64,000 nt of DNA, from positions 3,844,001 to 3,908,000 of the forward strand of contig NZ_CP014475.1 in the NCBI RefSeq assembly GCF_001583415.1, in the 5' to 3' direction. The position numbers and the translations under genes were made by a program. The first letter of the stretch is position 1; every line of letters begins with the position of its first letter. This DNA comes from Mycolicibacterium phlei (GTDB lineage: Bacteria > Actinomycetota > Actinomycetes > Mycobacteriales > Mycobacteriaceae). The notes under the pieces were generated by a model. The model had not been told where the DNA came from and did not search any database. It was given only the letters and a program-made list of their open reading frames with translations. Below, in pieces: positions 24,362 through 33,025 of the stretch.

Positions 24362-25198
24362 ATGGCAGGACGCGTAGAAGGCAAGGTCGCATTCATCACC
24401 GGCGCGGCGCGCGGTCAGGGTCGCGCGCACGCGGTGCGGCTGGCGCAGGAGGGCGCCGACATCATCGCCGTCGACATCTGCGATCAGCTCGACAGCGTGC
24501 AGATCCCGTTGGCGACGCCCGAGGACCTCGCCGAGACCGCCGACCTGGTCAAGAACCTGGGCCGGCGCATCTACACCGAGCAGGTCGACGTCCGTGACTT
24601 CGACAAGCTCAAGGCCGCCGTCGACGCGGGTGTCGAGGAACTGGGCCGGCTGGACATCATCGTCGCCAACGCCGGTATCGGCAACGGTGGTGAGACGCTG
24701 GACAAGACCAGCGAGCGCGACTGGACCGACATGATCGACGTCAACCTGGCGGGCGTCTGGAAGACGGTGAAAGCCGGTGTGCCGCACATCATCGCGGGCG
24801 GCCGTGGCGGATCGATCATCCTGACCAGCTCGGTGGGCGGCCTGAAGGCCTACCCGCACACCGGGCACTACGTCGCCGCCAAGCACGGCGTGGTGGGCCT
24901 GATGCGCACGTTCGCCGTCGAGCTCGGCGCGCAGAACATCCGGGTCAACTCGGTGCACCCGACTAACGTGAACACCCCGCTGTTCATGAACGAGCCGACG
25001 ATGAAGCTGTTCCGCCCCGACCTGGAGAATCCGGGTCCGGAGGATCTCAAGGTCGTCGCGCAGCTCATGCACACCCTGCCCATCGGCTGGGTCGAGCCCG
25101 AGGACATCGCCAACGCCGTGCTGTTCCTGGCCTCCGACGAAGCGCGCTACATCACCGGCGTCACCCTGCCGGTGGACGGCGGCAGCTGCCTGAAGTAG
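24362..25198 (+). CDS. Mycofactocin-coupled SDR family oxidoreductase
   Basis: A 278-residue paralogue of the SDR at 3868-4707. The cofactor motif GAARGQGR, the subfamily insertion (DICDQLDSVQIPLATPEDLA), NAGIGNGG, TSSVGG and YVAAKHG (YxxxK) are all present. ATG 24362 follows an AAAAGGA site. A 78-base stretch (24398-24475) is identical in DNA to the paralogue, and a second block around TSSVGGLKAYPHTGHY is nearly so, which suggests recent duplication or gene conversion. It is in one operon with the P450 and the phosphotransferase that starts 7 bases after its stop. Confidence 0.93.
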   Translation: MAGRVEGKVAFITGAARGQGRAHAVRLAQEGADIIAVDICDQLDSVQIPLATPEDLAETADLVKNLGRRIYTEQVDVRDFDKLKAAVDAGVEELGRLDIIVANAGIGNGGETLDKTSERDWTDMIDVNLAGVWKTVKAGVPHIIAGGRGGSIILTSSVGGLKAYPHTGHYVAAKHGVVGLMRTFAVELGAQNIRVNSVHPTNVNTPLFMNEPTMKLFRPDLENPGPEDLKVVAQLMHTLPIGWVEPEDIANAVLFLASDEARYITGVTLPVDGGSCLK

Positions 25199-25205
25199 CA
25201 CGGAC

Positions 25206-26276
25206 GTGACCGCAGCCGAGCTGTCGCTCCCGCGCAGCTGGGAGGAGATCACCCCGGAGTGGATGACGGCGGCGCTCGGGGAGCACTTCCCCGGCGTCAC
25301 CGTCGACCGGGTGACCGTGGCATTGCGCGACGACGGCACCAACCGGCGGGCGCGGCTGGCGCTGACGTACGCGGCCGGGTCGGGGCCGGAGACGGTGTTC
25401 GCCAAGGCCGTCGACCCCGAGCACGCGGAACTGGTCGCGCTGACCAGCGGGCTGTTCCACGAGCCGCGGCTGTTCAGCTCGGGGGTGCAGCTGCCGCTCG
25501 ACCATCCGGCGGTCTACACCGCGCTGATCGACGAACCGGGCTCGAACTTCCTGATGATCATGGAGGACGTGGTCGGCCGCGGCGCCGATCCGCGCGACTC
25601 GACCCGGCCGATGACGGTCGCGCAGGCCGCGAACGGGGTGCGGGGGCTGGCGCGGCTGCACAGCCGCTTCTGGGGTGAGCGGCTGACCTCGAACCCGGCG
25701 CTGAGCTGGGTCGAACCGTTCGTCGCGTTCGAGGGGTTGCAGTACGCGCCGCTGGAGATCGCCCGCGAGCGGCTCGGCGACACGGTTTCGTCGGAGGTGC
25801 TGGCGCTGGACGGCACCGCGCTGTTCGTCGATCTGTGGGCCCGCTACATCGGCACCCTGACCACTTCGCCGCAGACGCTGCTGCACGGCGACCCGCACAT
25901 CGGCAACACCTACGTGCTGCCCGACGACGACGTGGGGTTCCTGGACTGGCAGATGGCCCGGCGCGGCAACTGGTCGCTGGACCTCGGCTACTTCCTGCAG
26001 GGCGCGCTGACGATCGAGGACCGCCGCCGCGCCGAACGCGACCTGCTCGACGAATACCACGGCGCGCTCGAACTGCCGGCCGCCGAACTGCCCTCGGCGG
26101 AGGAGGTCTGGCTGCGGTACCGGGCGTCGGTCGCGCACGGGCTGGCGATCTGGATGGCGACGCTGTCCGGCGGCGACGCCTGGCAGAGCGCCGAGATCTG
26201 CCTGGCGCTGGCTCAGCGCTACGCCGCGGCGTTCGTCGACCTCGACACGCGGGCCGCGCTGGACGCGATCACCTAG
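25206..26276 (+). CDS. Phosphotransferase family protein (APH/ChoK-like kinase fold)
   Basis: A 356-residue kinase-fold protein. The catalytic loop LLHGDPHIGNTYV carries the HGDxxxxN motif, and VGFLDWQMARRGNWSLDLGY has the metal-binding Asp. MEDVVGRGADPRD is a typical hinge region. Proteins of this kind are common beside mycobacterial lipid-degradation genes, and their phosphate acceptor is not known. GTG 25206 follows the SDR closely, so it is the third gene of the P450-SDR operon. An antibiotic-kinase role is possible by fold but is not suggested by context. Confidence 0.85.
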   Translation: MTAAELSLPRSWEEITPEWMTAALGEHFPGVTVDRVTVALRDDGTNRRARLALTYAAGSGPETVFAKAVDPEHAELVALTSGLFHEPRLFSSGVQLPLDHPAVYTALIDEPGSNFLMIMEDVVGRGADPRDSTRPMTVAQAANGVRGLARLHSRFWGERLTSNPALSWVEPFVAFEGLQYAPLEIARERLGDTVSSEVLALDGTALFVDLWARYIGTLTTSPQTLLHGDPHIGNTYVLPDDDVGFLDWQMARRGNWSLDLGYFLQGALTIEDRRRAERDLLDEYHGALELPAAELPSAEEVWLRYRASVAHGLAIWMATLSGGDAWQSAEICLALAQRYAAAFVDLDTRAALDAIT

Positions 26277-26309
26277 CGGTCTCACCGCGGCGAAACGCCC
26301 CGAGGCCGG

Positions 26310-26339
26310 CGTCCCGGTGGTTCGATGGAAACCGGGACG
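26310..26339. other. 9-bp stem hairpin upstream of the WS/DGAT gene
   Basis: CGTCCCGGT (26310-26318) pairs exactly with ACCGGGACG (26331-26339) across a 12-base loop. It lies between the phosphotransferase stop and the WS/DGAT start (26357). It could terminate the upstream operon or act in the leader of the next gene. No T-run follows. Confidence 0.5.
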
Positions 26340-26356
26340 GCTGCAGGGGGCGGACG

Positions 26357-27799
26357 GTGAAGCGACTCAACGGCATGGACGCCATGCTGCTGTACAGCGA
26401 GACGCCGAACCTGCCCACGCACACGCTGAAGGTCGCGGTCATCCACGCCGACGACTACCGGGCCCGGTTCGGCGAGCCGTTCACGTTCGACGTGTTCCGC
26501 CGGACCATCGCGGCGCGGCTGCACCTGTTGGAACCGTTGCGCTACAAGCTCGTCGACATCCCCTACCGGTTCCATCACCCGATGTGGCTGCAGGACTGCC
26601 CGGTCGACCTCGACTACCACCTGCACCGCGTGCGGGTGCCGGAACCGGGCGGACGCCGTGAGCTCGACGAGGTGATCGGCGCGATCGCGAGCACCCCGCT
26701 GGACCGCACCCGCCCGCTGTGGGAGTTCCACTTCGCCGAGGGTATGGCCGACGACCGGTTCGCGCTGATCGGCAAGGTGCACCACACCCTCGCCGACGGG
26801 GTGGCCTCGGCGAACCTGCTGGCCCGGCTGATGGATCTCGCGGACGCGCCCGACGAACCCGGTCACTACGAGCCGTGCGACGAACCGTCGAAACGCGAAC
26901 TGCTGCGCGCGGCCTGGCGCGACCACGTGCAGAACGCCGTCGAACTGCCGTCGGTGCTGCGCGACACCGTCCGCGGTGTGACGCGGCTGGGCCGCCGGCC
27001 GCGGGACCGCCGCGACCGGTCCGACATGGCCAGGATGTTCCGCGCCCCGCCGACCTTCCTCAACCACGTCGTCTCCCCCGGGCGGACCTTCGCCACCGCC
27101 TCGCTCGCACTGACCGACGTCAAGGAGACCGCTAAGGCGGTGGGTGTGACGTTCAACGACATCGTGCTCGCCACCGCCGCCGGTGGGCTGCGAGAACTGC
27201 TGCTGCGCTACGACGGTCGCGCCGACCGTCCCCTGCTGGCGTCGGTGCCCGTCTCCACCGACCGCTCCCCCGACCGCATCACCGGCAACGAGATCTCGGG
27301 TCTGGCGGTGTCGCTGCCCGTGCACGTCGACGATCCGCTCGAGCGCGTCCGGCTCACCGCGGTGGCCACCGCGAACGCCAAGGAGATCCACGACCTGCTC
27401 GGCCCGAGACTGCAGGGCCAGATGATGGAGTACCTGCCGCCGCCGCTGTCGCCGGCGCTGTTCCGGTGGCAGTCGCGGCGCGCGGCGCACAACCGGGTGA
27501 TGAACGTCGCGATCTCCACGGTCCCGGGCCCGCGCGAGCACGGCCACGTCGGCGGCGCGCGGGTCACCGAGATCTACTCGGTGGGCGTGCTGTCGGCGGG
27601 CAGCGCGTTCAACATGACGGTGTGGAGCTACGTCGACCAGGTCGACATCTCCGTGCTCTCCGACGACGCGACGTTCCGCGATGTCCACGAGGCCACCGAC
27701 GCGATGATGCACAGCCTCGACGAAATCCGGCGCGCCGCAGGGCTTCCCACCCTTCGCACGCCGGACACCGCGATGGCGCCCGCGCCCGCGGCCCGCTAG
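26357..27799 (+). CDS. Wax ester synthase / diacylglycerol acyltransferase (WS/DGAT)
   Basis: A 480-residue membrane-associated acyltransferase that esterifies fatty alcohols or diacylglycerol with acyl-CoA and builds storage lipid. The catalytic motif HHTLADG (HHxxxDG) lies near residue 140, and the family opening MDAMLLYSETPNLPTHTLKV is clear. PLWEFHFAEGMADDRFAL and the C-terminal NVAISTVPGPREH block are typical. GTG 26357 follows GGGGGCGGAC. It converges on and overlaps by 4 bases the acyl-CoA ligase on the other strand. The neighbourhood (ligase, lysophospholipid-type acyltransferase) points to triacylglycerol metabolism. Confidence 0.94.
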   Translation: MKRLNGMDAMLLYSETPNLPTHTLKVAVIHADDYRARFGEPFTFDVFRRTIAARLHLLEPLRYKLVDIPYRFHHPMWLQDCPVDLDYHLHRVRVPEPGGRRELDEVIGAIASTPLDRTRPLWEFHFAEGMADDRFALIGKVHHTLADGVASANLLARLMDLADAPDEPGHYEPCDEPSKRELLRAAWRDHVQNAVELPSVLRDTVRGVTRLGRRPRDRRDRSDMARMFRAPPTFLNHVVSPGRTFATASLALTDVKETAKAVGVTFNDIVLATAAGGLRELLLRYDGRADRPLLASVPVSTDRSPDRITGNEISGLAVSLPVHVDDPLERVRLTAVATANAKEIHDLLGPRLQGQMMEYLPPPLSPALFRWQSRRAAHNRVMNVAISTVPGPREHGHVGGARVTEIYSVGVLSAGSAFNMTVWSYVDQVDISVLSDDATFRDVHEATDAMMHSLDEIRRAAGLPTLRTPDTAMAPAPAAR

Positions 27800-29403
27800 T
27801 CGACCAGGTCGAGCAGCTCCTTGCGCACCACCTTGCCGGTGGAGCCGCGCGGCAATTCGGGCAGCACGGTGATCTGGCGCGGCACCTTGTAGTTCGCGAG
27901 GTTGTCGCGGACGTGCTGTTTGAGGTCGTCCGGTGTGGTGGACGCGCCCTCGTCGAGCACGACGAACGCCACCAGCCGCTGCCCGTACTGTGCGTCGTCG
28001 ACGCCGAGCACCGTGGCCTCCTTGACGGCCGGATGCGCGGCCAGCGTCTTCTCCACCTCGATCGGGTAGACGTTCTCGCCGCCGGAGACGATCATCTCGT
28101 CGTCGCGGCCCACCACGAACAGGCGCCCGTTCTCGTCGAGGTACCCGACGTCGCCCGACGCCATGAACCCCTCGTGGAAGTCTTTGGTGGTGCCCGAGGT
28201 GTAGCCGTCGAACAGCGTGCCGCTGCGCACGAAGATCTGACCGGTCTGGCCGACGGGCAGCTCGTTGAAGTCCGCGTCCAGGATCCGGATCTCGGTGCCG
28301 TCGGCCGGTTTTCCGGCGGTGTCCGGCGCGGCGCGCAGGTCGGCGGGGGTGGCGGTGGCGATCATGCCCGCCTCGGTGGCGTTGTAGTTGTTGTAGATGA
28401 CGTCGCCGAACTGGTCCATGAACTTGATCACCACGTCCGGGCGCATCCGTGACCCCGATGCGGTGGCGAAGCGAAGTGTCCGGCAGCTGTAGCGGTTTCG
28501 CACCTCGTCGGGCAGGTCCATGATGCGGTCGAACATGACCGGCACCACGGCCAGACCGGTCGCGCGGTGCTCGTCGACGAGCGCCAGCGTCGCCTCCGGA
28601 TCGAACTTGCGCCGGGTGACGATCGGGCACGCCAGCAGCGCGGCGAACAGCAGTTGTGAGAAGCCCCAGGCGTGGAACATCGGCGCGACGATGACGATCG
28701 GCTCCTCGGCGCGCCACGGGGTGCGGTCCAGCACCGCCTTGAGCTCGCCGACGCCGCCGCTGCCCGCGCCGCGTTTGGCGCCCTTGGGTGTTCCCGTCGT
28801 TCCCGACGTCAGCAGGATGATGTCGCTCTTGCGCTGCACCGGATCCGGGCGGCGTCCGCTGTTCTGCTCGACCAGCCGGTCCACCGTCACCGCGTCGCTC
28901 GCCGCGTCGGTCCAGGCGAGAATCCGCACGGCGTCGGGCTTGTCGGCCATCGCGCGGTCGACGATCTCGGCGAACTCCTCGTCGTAGATCACCACGTCGG
29001 CGCCCTCACGGTCGACGACCTCGGCCAGCGCCGGCCCGGCGAAGGACGTGTTGAGCAGCAGCACGTCGGAGCCGATCCGGTTCGACGCCACCAGCGCCTC
29101 GATGAAGCCGCGGTGGTTACGGCACATCACCGCAACGGTTTTCGGCCTCCCGCCGGGCAGCTGCTGCAGGGCCACGGCCAGCGCGTCACACGCCTCGTCG
29201 AGCTCGCGCCAGGTCAGGGTGCCGCGCTCGTCGATCACCCCCGGCCGATCCGGGCAGCGCTGCGCGGCGATGGCGAAGCCGACGGTGGCGGTCATGCCGA
29301 CACGGCGCACCGCCGCACCCATGCGCAGGTACTTGTCGGGCCGCAGCGGGGCGATCAGCCCTGCGCGCAGCATGGTCTGGAAGACACCGATCGGATCAGC
29401 CAT
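27796..29403 (-). CDS. Long-chain fatty-acid--CoA ligase (FadD12-like)
   Basis: A 535-residue adenylate-forming enzyme converting fatty acids to acyl-CoA with ATP. Motifs: the P-loop ILLTSGTTGTPKGAKRG, VIYNNYNATEAGMIATA, SGDVGYLDENGRLFVVGRDD followed by MIVSGGENVYPIEVE, and the C-terminal lysine in PRGSTGKVVRKELL. The length and the opening (MLRAGLIAPLRPDKYLRM) resemble the mycobacterial FadD12 group, an assignment made from memory of family members. ATG 29403 overlaps the stop of the acyltransferase upstream as TGATG. Confidence 0.92.
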   Translation of the reverse strand: MADPIGVFQTMLRAGLIAPLRPDKYLRMGAAVRRVGMTATVGFAIAAQRCPDRPGVIDERGTLTWRELDEACDALAVALQQLPGGRPKTVAVMCRNHRGFIEALVASNRIGSDVLLLNTSFAGPALAEVVDREGADVVIYDEEFAEIVDRAMADKPDAVRILAWTDAASDAVTVDRLVEQNSGRRPDPVQRKSDIILLTSGTTGTPKGAKRGAGSGGVGELKAVLDRTPWRAEEPIVIVAPMFHAWGFSQLLFAALLACPIVTRRKFDPEATLALVDEHRATGLAVVPVMFDRIMDLPDEVRNRYSCRTLRFATASGSRMRPDVVIKFMDQFGDVIYNNYNATEAGMIATATPADLRAAPDTAGKPADGTEIRILDADFNELPVGQTGQIFVRSGTLFDGYTSGTTKDFHEGFMASGDVGYLDENGRLFVVGRDDEMIVSGGENVYPIEVEKTLAAHPAVKEATVLGVDDAQYGQRLVAFVVLDEGASTTPDDLKQHVRDNLANYKVPRQITVLPELPRGSTGKVVRKELLDLVD

Positions 29404-30209
29404 CAGCCCACCACCGGAAAGCGTCGCTTGGTTGCCAGTTCGTCGAGCGCGGCCTGCATGACGGAGCGCACGTGCGCGTCGACCTCGTCGACGTCGGGGT
29501 CCGCACCGAACTGCGCGACCACGTCGATCGGGTCGAGCACCCGGGTGACGATCTTCGACGGCAGCGGCAGGTTCGGCGGGAAGATCGCCGACAGACCGAA
29601 CGGGAACCCGAAGCTGACCGGCAGGATATCCATCCGCGCCCTGGTCAGCCCGAGTCGGCGGGCCAGCGCGTCACCGCGGGAGAGGAACAACTGCGTCTCC
29701 TGACCGCCGATCGACACCACCGGCACGATCGGCACGCCGGTCTCGACGGCGGTGCGCACGTAACCGGTTCTGCCGTTGAAGTCGATCACGTTCTCGGCGA
29801 ATGTGGAGCGGTACGAGTCGTAGTCGCCGCCGGGGAACACCAGCACCACCGCGCCCTCACGCAGTGCCCGCGCCGCGTTCTCCCGACTGGCCTCGATGAC
29901 GCCGGCGCGGCGCAGCCAGTTGCCGATGTCGGCGATGAAGATCCCGTAGTGGCCGAGGGTGTAGAGCGGGCGGTCGAACCCGAACCTCTCGTAGAAGGCC
30001 GGCGCGAAGATCAGCACGTCGGGGGTGAGCATCCCGCCGGAGTGGTTCGACACCACCAGCGCCCCGCCGGTCGCGGGCATCCGGTTCAGGTCGCGGACCT
30101 CCGCCCGGAAGTACCGGCGGACCAACGGCCCGAGTTTCGACGCGATCTGCCGGGTGAACCCGGGATCCCATTTCGCGACTTCTGCTGTCGCCGCCCCGTT
30201 GCTGATCAT
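29403..30209 (-). CDS. Lysophospholipid acyltransferase-like (PlsC/DAGAT-type) protein
   Basis: A 268-residue acyltransferase. The acyl-acceptor motif lies in ALVVSNHSGGMLTPDVLIF, with the His and Asp more widely spaced than classical HX4D. LREGAVVLVFPGGDYDSYRS and GVPIVPVVSIGGQET are further blocks of this family. It would transfer an acyl group to a glycerol-lipid intermediate at the membrane. It is coupled to the FadD12-like ligase by a TGATG overlap, so the pair probably supplies glycerolipid or storage lipid. ATG 30209 was kept because it is the first in-frame start after the divergent promoter. Confidence 0.87.
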   Translation of the reverse strand: MISNGAATAEVAKWDPGFTRQIASKLGPLVRRYFRAEVRDLNRMPATGGALVVSNHSGGMLTPDVLIFAPAFYERFGFDRPLYTLGHYGIFIADIGNWLRRAGVIEASRENAARALREGAVVLVFPGGDYDSYRSTFAENVIDFNGRTGYVRTAVETGVPIVPVVSIGGQETQLFLSRGDALARRLGLTRARMDILPVSFGFPFGLSAIFPPNLPLPSKIVTRVLDPIDVVAQFGADPDVDEVDAHVRSVMQAALDELATKRRFPVVG

Positions 30210-30278
30210 CCCGTGGATATTCCCATGTGAGGTCCCCCGCTATCGACACCCGCCGGGAATAGAGTACTCTCCGAAAAA

Positions 30279-30293
30279 GAGAATACTATATCC
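30279..30293. promoter_or_regulatory. Degenerate GAGAA-N5-TTCTC half-site upstream of the epimerase gene
   Basis: GAGAATACTATATCC keeps the left half and central bases of the operator (compare site 2), but the right half is only 3 of 5. It ends 17 bases before the ATG at 30310. It may be a weak site or a decayed one. Confidence 0.4.
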
Positions 30294-30309
30294 GCAGGTA
30301 GGAGCGCTT

Positions 30310-31374
30310 ATGTCGGACACGGTCCTCGTCACCGGCGGCTTCGGTCTGGTCGGTTCGGCCACGGTGCGCAAACTGGCCGCCGACGGCCGCCGCGTCGTCG
30401 CCGCCGACCTCGACACGCCTGCGAACCGGAAGGCGGCCGCCAAGCTGCCCGACGGCGCCGAGTACCGGTGGACCGACCTCACCGACCCCGACCAGGTCAA
30501 GCGGTTGGTCGCCGAGACCGCACCGGCCGCGATCATCCACCTCGCCGCGATCATCGCGCCGGCCATCTACCGGGCGCGTGCCCTCGCCCGCAGGGTCAAC
30601 GTGGACGCCACCGCGACGCTGGTTCAGGTCGCCGAGTCGCAGCCGAGCCCGCCGCGGTTCGTGCACGCCTCCAGCAACGCGGTGTTCGGCCCGCGCAACC
30701 CGCACAAGTATTCCGAGCCGTTGACCGCCGCCGATCCGATGAACCCGTGCGACATCTACAGCGGCACCAAGGCCGAGGCGGAGGAGATCGTGCGGTCCTC
30801 GTCGCTGGACTGGGTGGTACTGCGGTTCGGCGGGGTGCTCAGCACCGATCTGGCCGCGCTGCCGCTGGGCGGCGAGGCGATGCTGTTCGAGAGCGCGCTG
30901 CCCAGCGACAACCGGGTGCAGACGGTCGACGTCCGCGATGTCGCACACGCCTGTGCGGCGGCGACGACGGCCGACGTGGTGGGCGAGATCCTGCTGATCA
31001 CCGGCGACGAGTCGCACCGGCACTGCTACGGCGACCTCACCCCCGCGGTGGTGGCGGCGCTGGGCATGCCCGGCGCGATCCCGCCCGGACGGCCGGGCAA
31101 CCCCGACAGCGACACCGACTGGTTCGTCACCGACTGGATGGACACCACCCGCGCCCAGGAGGCGCTGCAGTTCCAGCACTACACGTGGGACGACATGATG
31201 GCCGAACTGCGGTCGAGGTACTGGTTCGCCCGGCTGCCGGGCCCGCTGCTCACCCCGATCGTGCGGGAGTTCATGAAACGCCGCAGCGTGTACTACAAGG
31301 CACCGGGCCACTACGCCGACCCGTGGGGTGCGATTCGCGAGCACTTGGGCGATCCGTCCTGGGAACACCCGTAA
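30310..31374 (+). CDS. NAD(P)-dependent epimerase/dehydratase (extended SDR)
   Basis: A 354-residue extended short-chain dehydrogenase. The cofactor motif is VTGGFGLVGSATV (GxxGxxG, residues about 8-14), with ASSNAVFG and YSGTKAEAE (YxxxK) as the active site. The C-terminal half is specific to sugar- or steroid-type substrates but not diagnostic. ATG 30310 follows AGGAG. The related 3-beta-hydroxysteroid dehydrogenases share this fold, which fits the catabolic context, but a nucleotide-sugar substrate cannot be excluded. It is divergent from the lipid acyltransferase and followed closely by an SDR. Confidence 0.87.
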   Translation: MSDTVLVTGGFGLVGSATVRKLAADGRRVVAADLDTPANRKAAAKLPDGAEYRWTDLTDPDQVKRLVAETAPAAIIHLAAIIAPAIYRARALARRVNVDATATLVQVAESQPSPPRFVHASSNAVFGPRNPHKYSEPLTAADPMNPCDIYSGTKAEAEEIVRSSSLDWVVLRFGGVLSTDLAALPLGGEAMLFESALPSDNRVQTVDVRDVAHACAAATTADVVGEILLITGDESHRHCYGDLTPAVVAALGMPGAIPPGRPGNPDSDTDWFVTDWMDTTRAQEALQFQHYTWDDMMAELRSRYWFARLPGPLLTPIVREFMKRRSVYYKAPGHYADPWGAIREHLGDPSWEHP

Positions 31375-31393
31375 CGCCGAATAAGGTCGCCCT

Positions 31394-32218
31394 GTGGACA
31401 GTTATGCAGGGTGCAGCGCAGTCATCACCGGCGGCGCCAGCGGGATCGGCCTCGCGACCGCCAGGGAGTTCGCCCGCCGCGGGGCACGGCTCATGCTGGC
31501 GGACGTCAACCGGGCCGCACTGGACGCCGCGGTCGCGGACCTGCGCGGCGCCGGCGCCGACGTGCGCGGTGTGGTGTGCGACGTGCGCAGGCTCGACGAT
31601 GTGGTCGCACTGGCCGACGCGGCGTTCGACGAGTTCGGCTCGGTGCACGTGGTGTTCAACAACGCGGGCATCGCGTACGCCGGACCGATCGCCGAAACCA
31701 GCCATGACGACTGGCGTTTCGTGCTCGACGTCGACCTGTGGGGTCCGATCCACGGGGTGGAGGCGTTTTTGCCCCGGCTGATCGCACAGCAGGATCCCGC
31801 CCACATCGCGTTCACCGCGTCGTTCGCCGGGCTGATGCCCAACGCGGGACTGGGGCCGTACTGCGTGGCGAAGTACGGGGTGGTCGCGCTGGCCGAGACG
31901 CTGTCACGGGAGGTGCGCGCCAACGGGATCGGCGTCACCGTGCTGTGCCCGATGATCGTCGAGACCGATCTGATGGCCAACAGCCGGCGCGTGCGCGGCG
32001 ATGAGTACGGGGCGGGCGCGCCGGTCGGCGACCTGCCGGCGATCTCGACGGATCCCGAGGTGACCGCCGAGAGGGTCGCCGAGCTGATGGCCGACGGCAT
32101 CCTCACCAACCAGCTCTACGTCATTCCGCACAGCGCGGCCCGCGGGTCGATCCGGCGCCGCTTCGAGCGCATCGACCGCACCTTCGACGAGCAGGCCGCC
32201 GCCGGCTGGACCCACTAG
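31394..32218 (+). CDS. Short-chain dehydrogenase/reductase
   Basis: A 274-residue classical SDR. The motif VITGGASGIGLATA (residues about 10-20), NNAGIAYAG, the Ser in FTASFAGLMPN and YCVAKYG (YxxxK) are present. It starts with GTG 31394, 19 bases after the epimerase stop, and overlaps the convergent SDR gene by 4 bases. The C-terminal extension FERIDRTFDEQAAAGW is typical of a group of mycobacterial SDRs of unknown substrate. Confidence 0.88.
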   Translation: MDSYAGCSAVITGGASGIGLATAREFARRGARLMLADVNRAALDAAVADLRGAGADVRGVVCDVRRLDDVVALADAAFDEFGSVHVVFNNAGIAYAGPIAETSHDDWRFVLDVDLWGPIHGVEAFLPRLIAQQDPAHIAFTASFAGLMPNAGLGPYCVAKYGVVALAETLSREVRANGIGVTVLCPMIVETDLMANSRRVRGDEYGAGAPVGDLPAISTDPEVTAERVAELMADGILTNQLYVIPHSAARGSIRRRFERIDRTFDEQAAAGWTH

Positions 32219-33021
32219 CCGGGGCCGAGCGTCGGGCGCCCGGTCGTCGGGTGGTGGTACCAGCCGCCCGCGGCCTGCGTGCCGCCGTCGACATACAACG
32301 TCTGCCCGGTGAGGTAGCGCGCCAGATCGGAGGCGAGAAACACCGCGGCGCCTGCGATCTCGTCGACGTGGCCGGGGCGTCCCATCGGGATCGCCGGTGC
32401 CGCCCCGGGCGTCCACGACCCGTCGGCCAGATGCGCCAGGCCCTCGGTCAGGACCAGGTCGGGGGCGATGGCGTTGACCCGGATGCCGTGGGGTGCGAGC
32501 TCGAACGCCGCGGTCTGGGTGTAGTTGATGACGCCCGCCTTGGCGGCCGCGTAGGCGGCGTATCCCGGTGCGGCGCGGCTGCCCTCGATCGAGGTGACGT
32601 TGATGACGCTGCCGGGCCTGCCCGCATCGACGAGGCGGCGCGCGACGCGCTGGGTGCACAACAGTACGTGCCGTAGGTTGGCCTTGTACAGGGCGTCCCA
32701 GCCGTTCTCGGTGGTGTCGAGCAGCGGCGAGTGAAATGTCCCGCCCGCGTTGTTCACCAGGATCGTGACCTCGCCGAGCGCCTCGACGGTACGGGCCAGC
32801 GCCGCGTCGACCTGGCCGCTGTCGCGCACGTCGGTGACCACCCCGAGGCCGTTGACGTCGGCGGCCGCCGCCGCGCAGGTCTCGGGGTCTCGCTCCCAGA
32901 TCGCCACCCGGGCACCGAAAGCCGCCAGGCCCTCGGCGATGCCCCTGCCGATGCCGGCGCCGCCGCCGGTGACCACGGCGACACGGCCGGTGAGCAGGAT
33001 GTCGGACGGACCGATGCTCAC
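32215..33021 (-). CDS. Short-chain dehydrogenase/reductase
   Basis: A 268-residue classical SDR. VVTGGGAGIGRGIA is the cofactor loop, with NNAGGTFHSP, NVTSIEGSRAAPG and YAAAKAG (Ser/Tyr/Lys) as the active site. The end LTGQTLYVDGGTQ is the usual C-terminal block. It is the last gene of a long minus-strand run and lies 4 bases after the CaiB double-domain gene, so it is likely co-transcribed. The substrate is unknown; a CoA-bound or ring alcohol is plausible from context. Confidence 0.88.
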   Translation of the reverse strand: MSIGPSDILLTGRVAVVTGGGAGIGRGIAEGLAAFGARVAIWERDPETCAAAAADVNGLGVVTDVRDSGQVDAALARTVEALGEVTILVNNAGGTFHSPLLDTTENGWDALYKANLRHVLLCTQRVARRLVDAGRPGSVINVTSIEGSRAAPGYAAYAAAKAGVINYTQTAAFELAPHGIRVNAIAPDLVLTEGLAHLADGSWTPGAAPAIPMGRPGHVDEIAGAAVFLASDLARYLTGQTLYVDGGTQAAGGWYHHPTTGRPTLGPG

Positions 33022-33025
33022 GTGC

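Noticed and set aside
25206..26276. Phosphotransferase as an aminoglycoside resistance gene
   Set aside because: The fold matches APH-type kinases, but the context is lipid catabolism and many mycobacterial members are unrelated to resistance.
26282..28717. An 811-codon minus-strand open frame opposite WS/DGAT that runs through the ligase in another frame
   Set aside because: The ligase frame at 27796-29403 has complete adenylation motifs, and the WS/DGAT frame has HHxxxDG. The long frame has neither.
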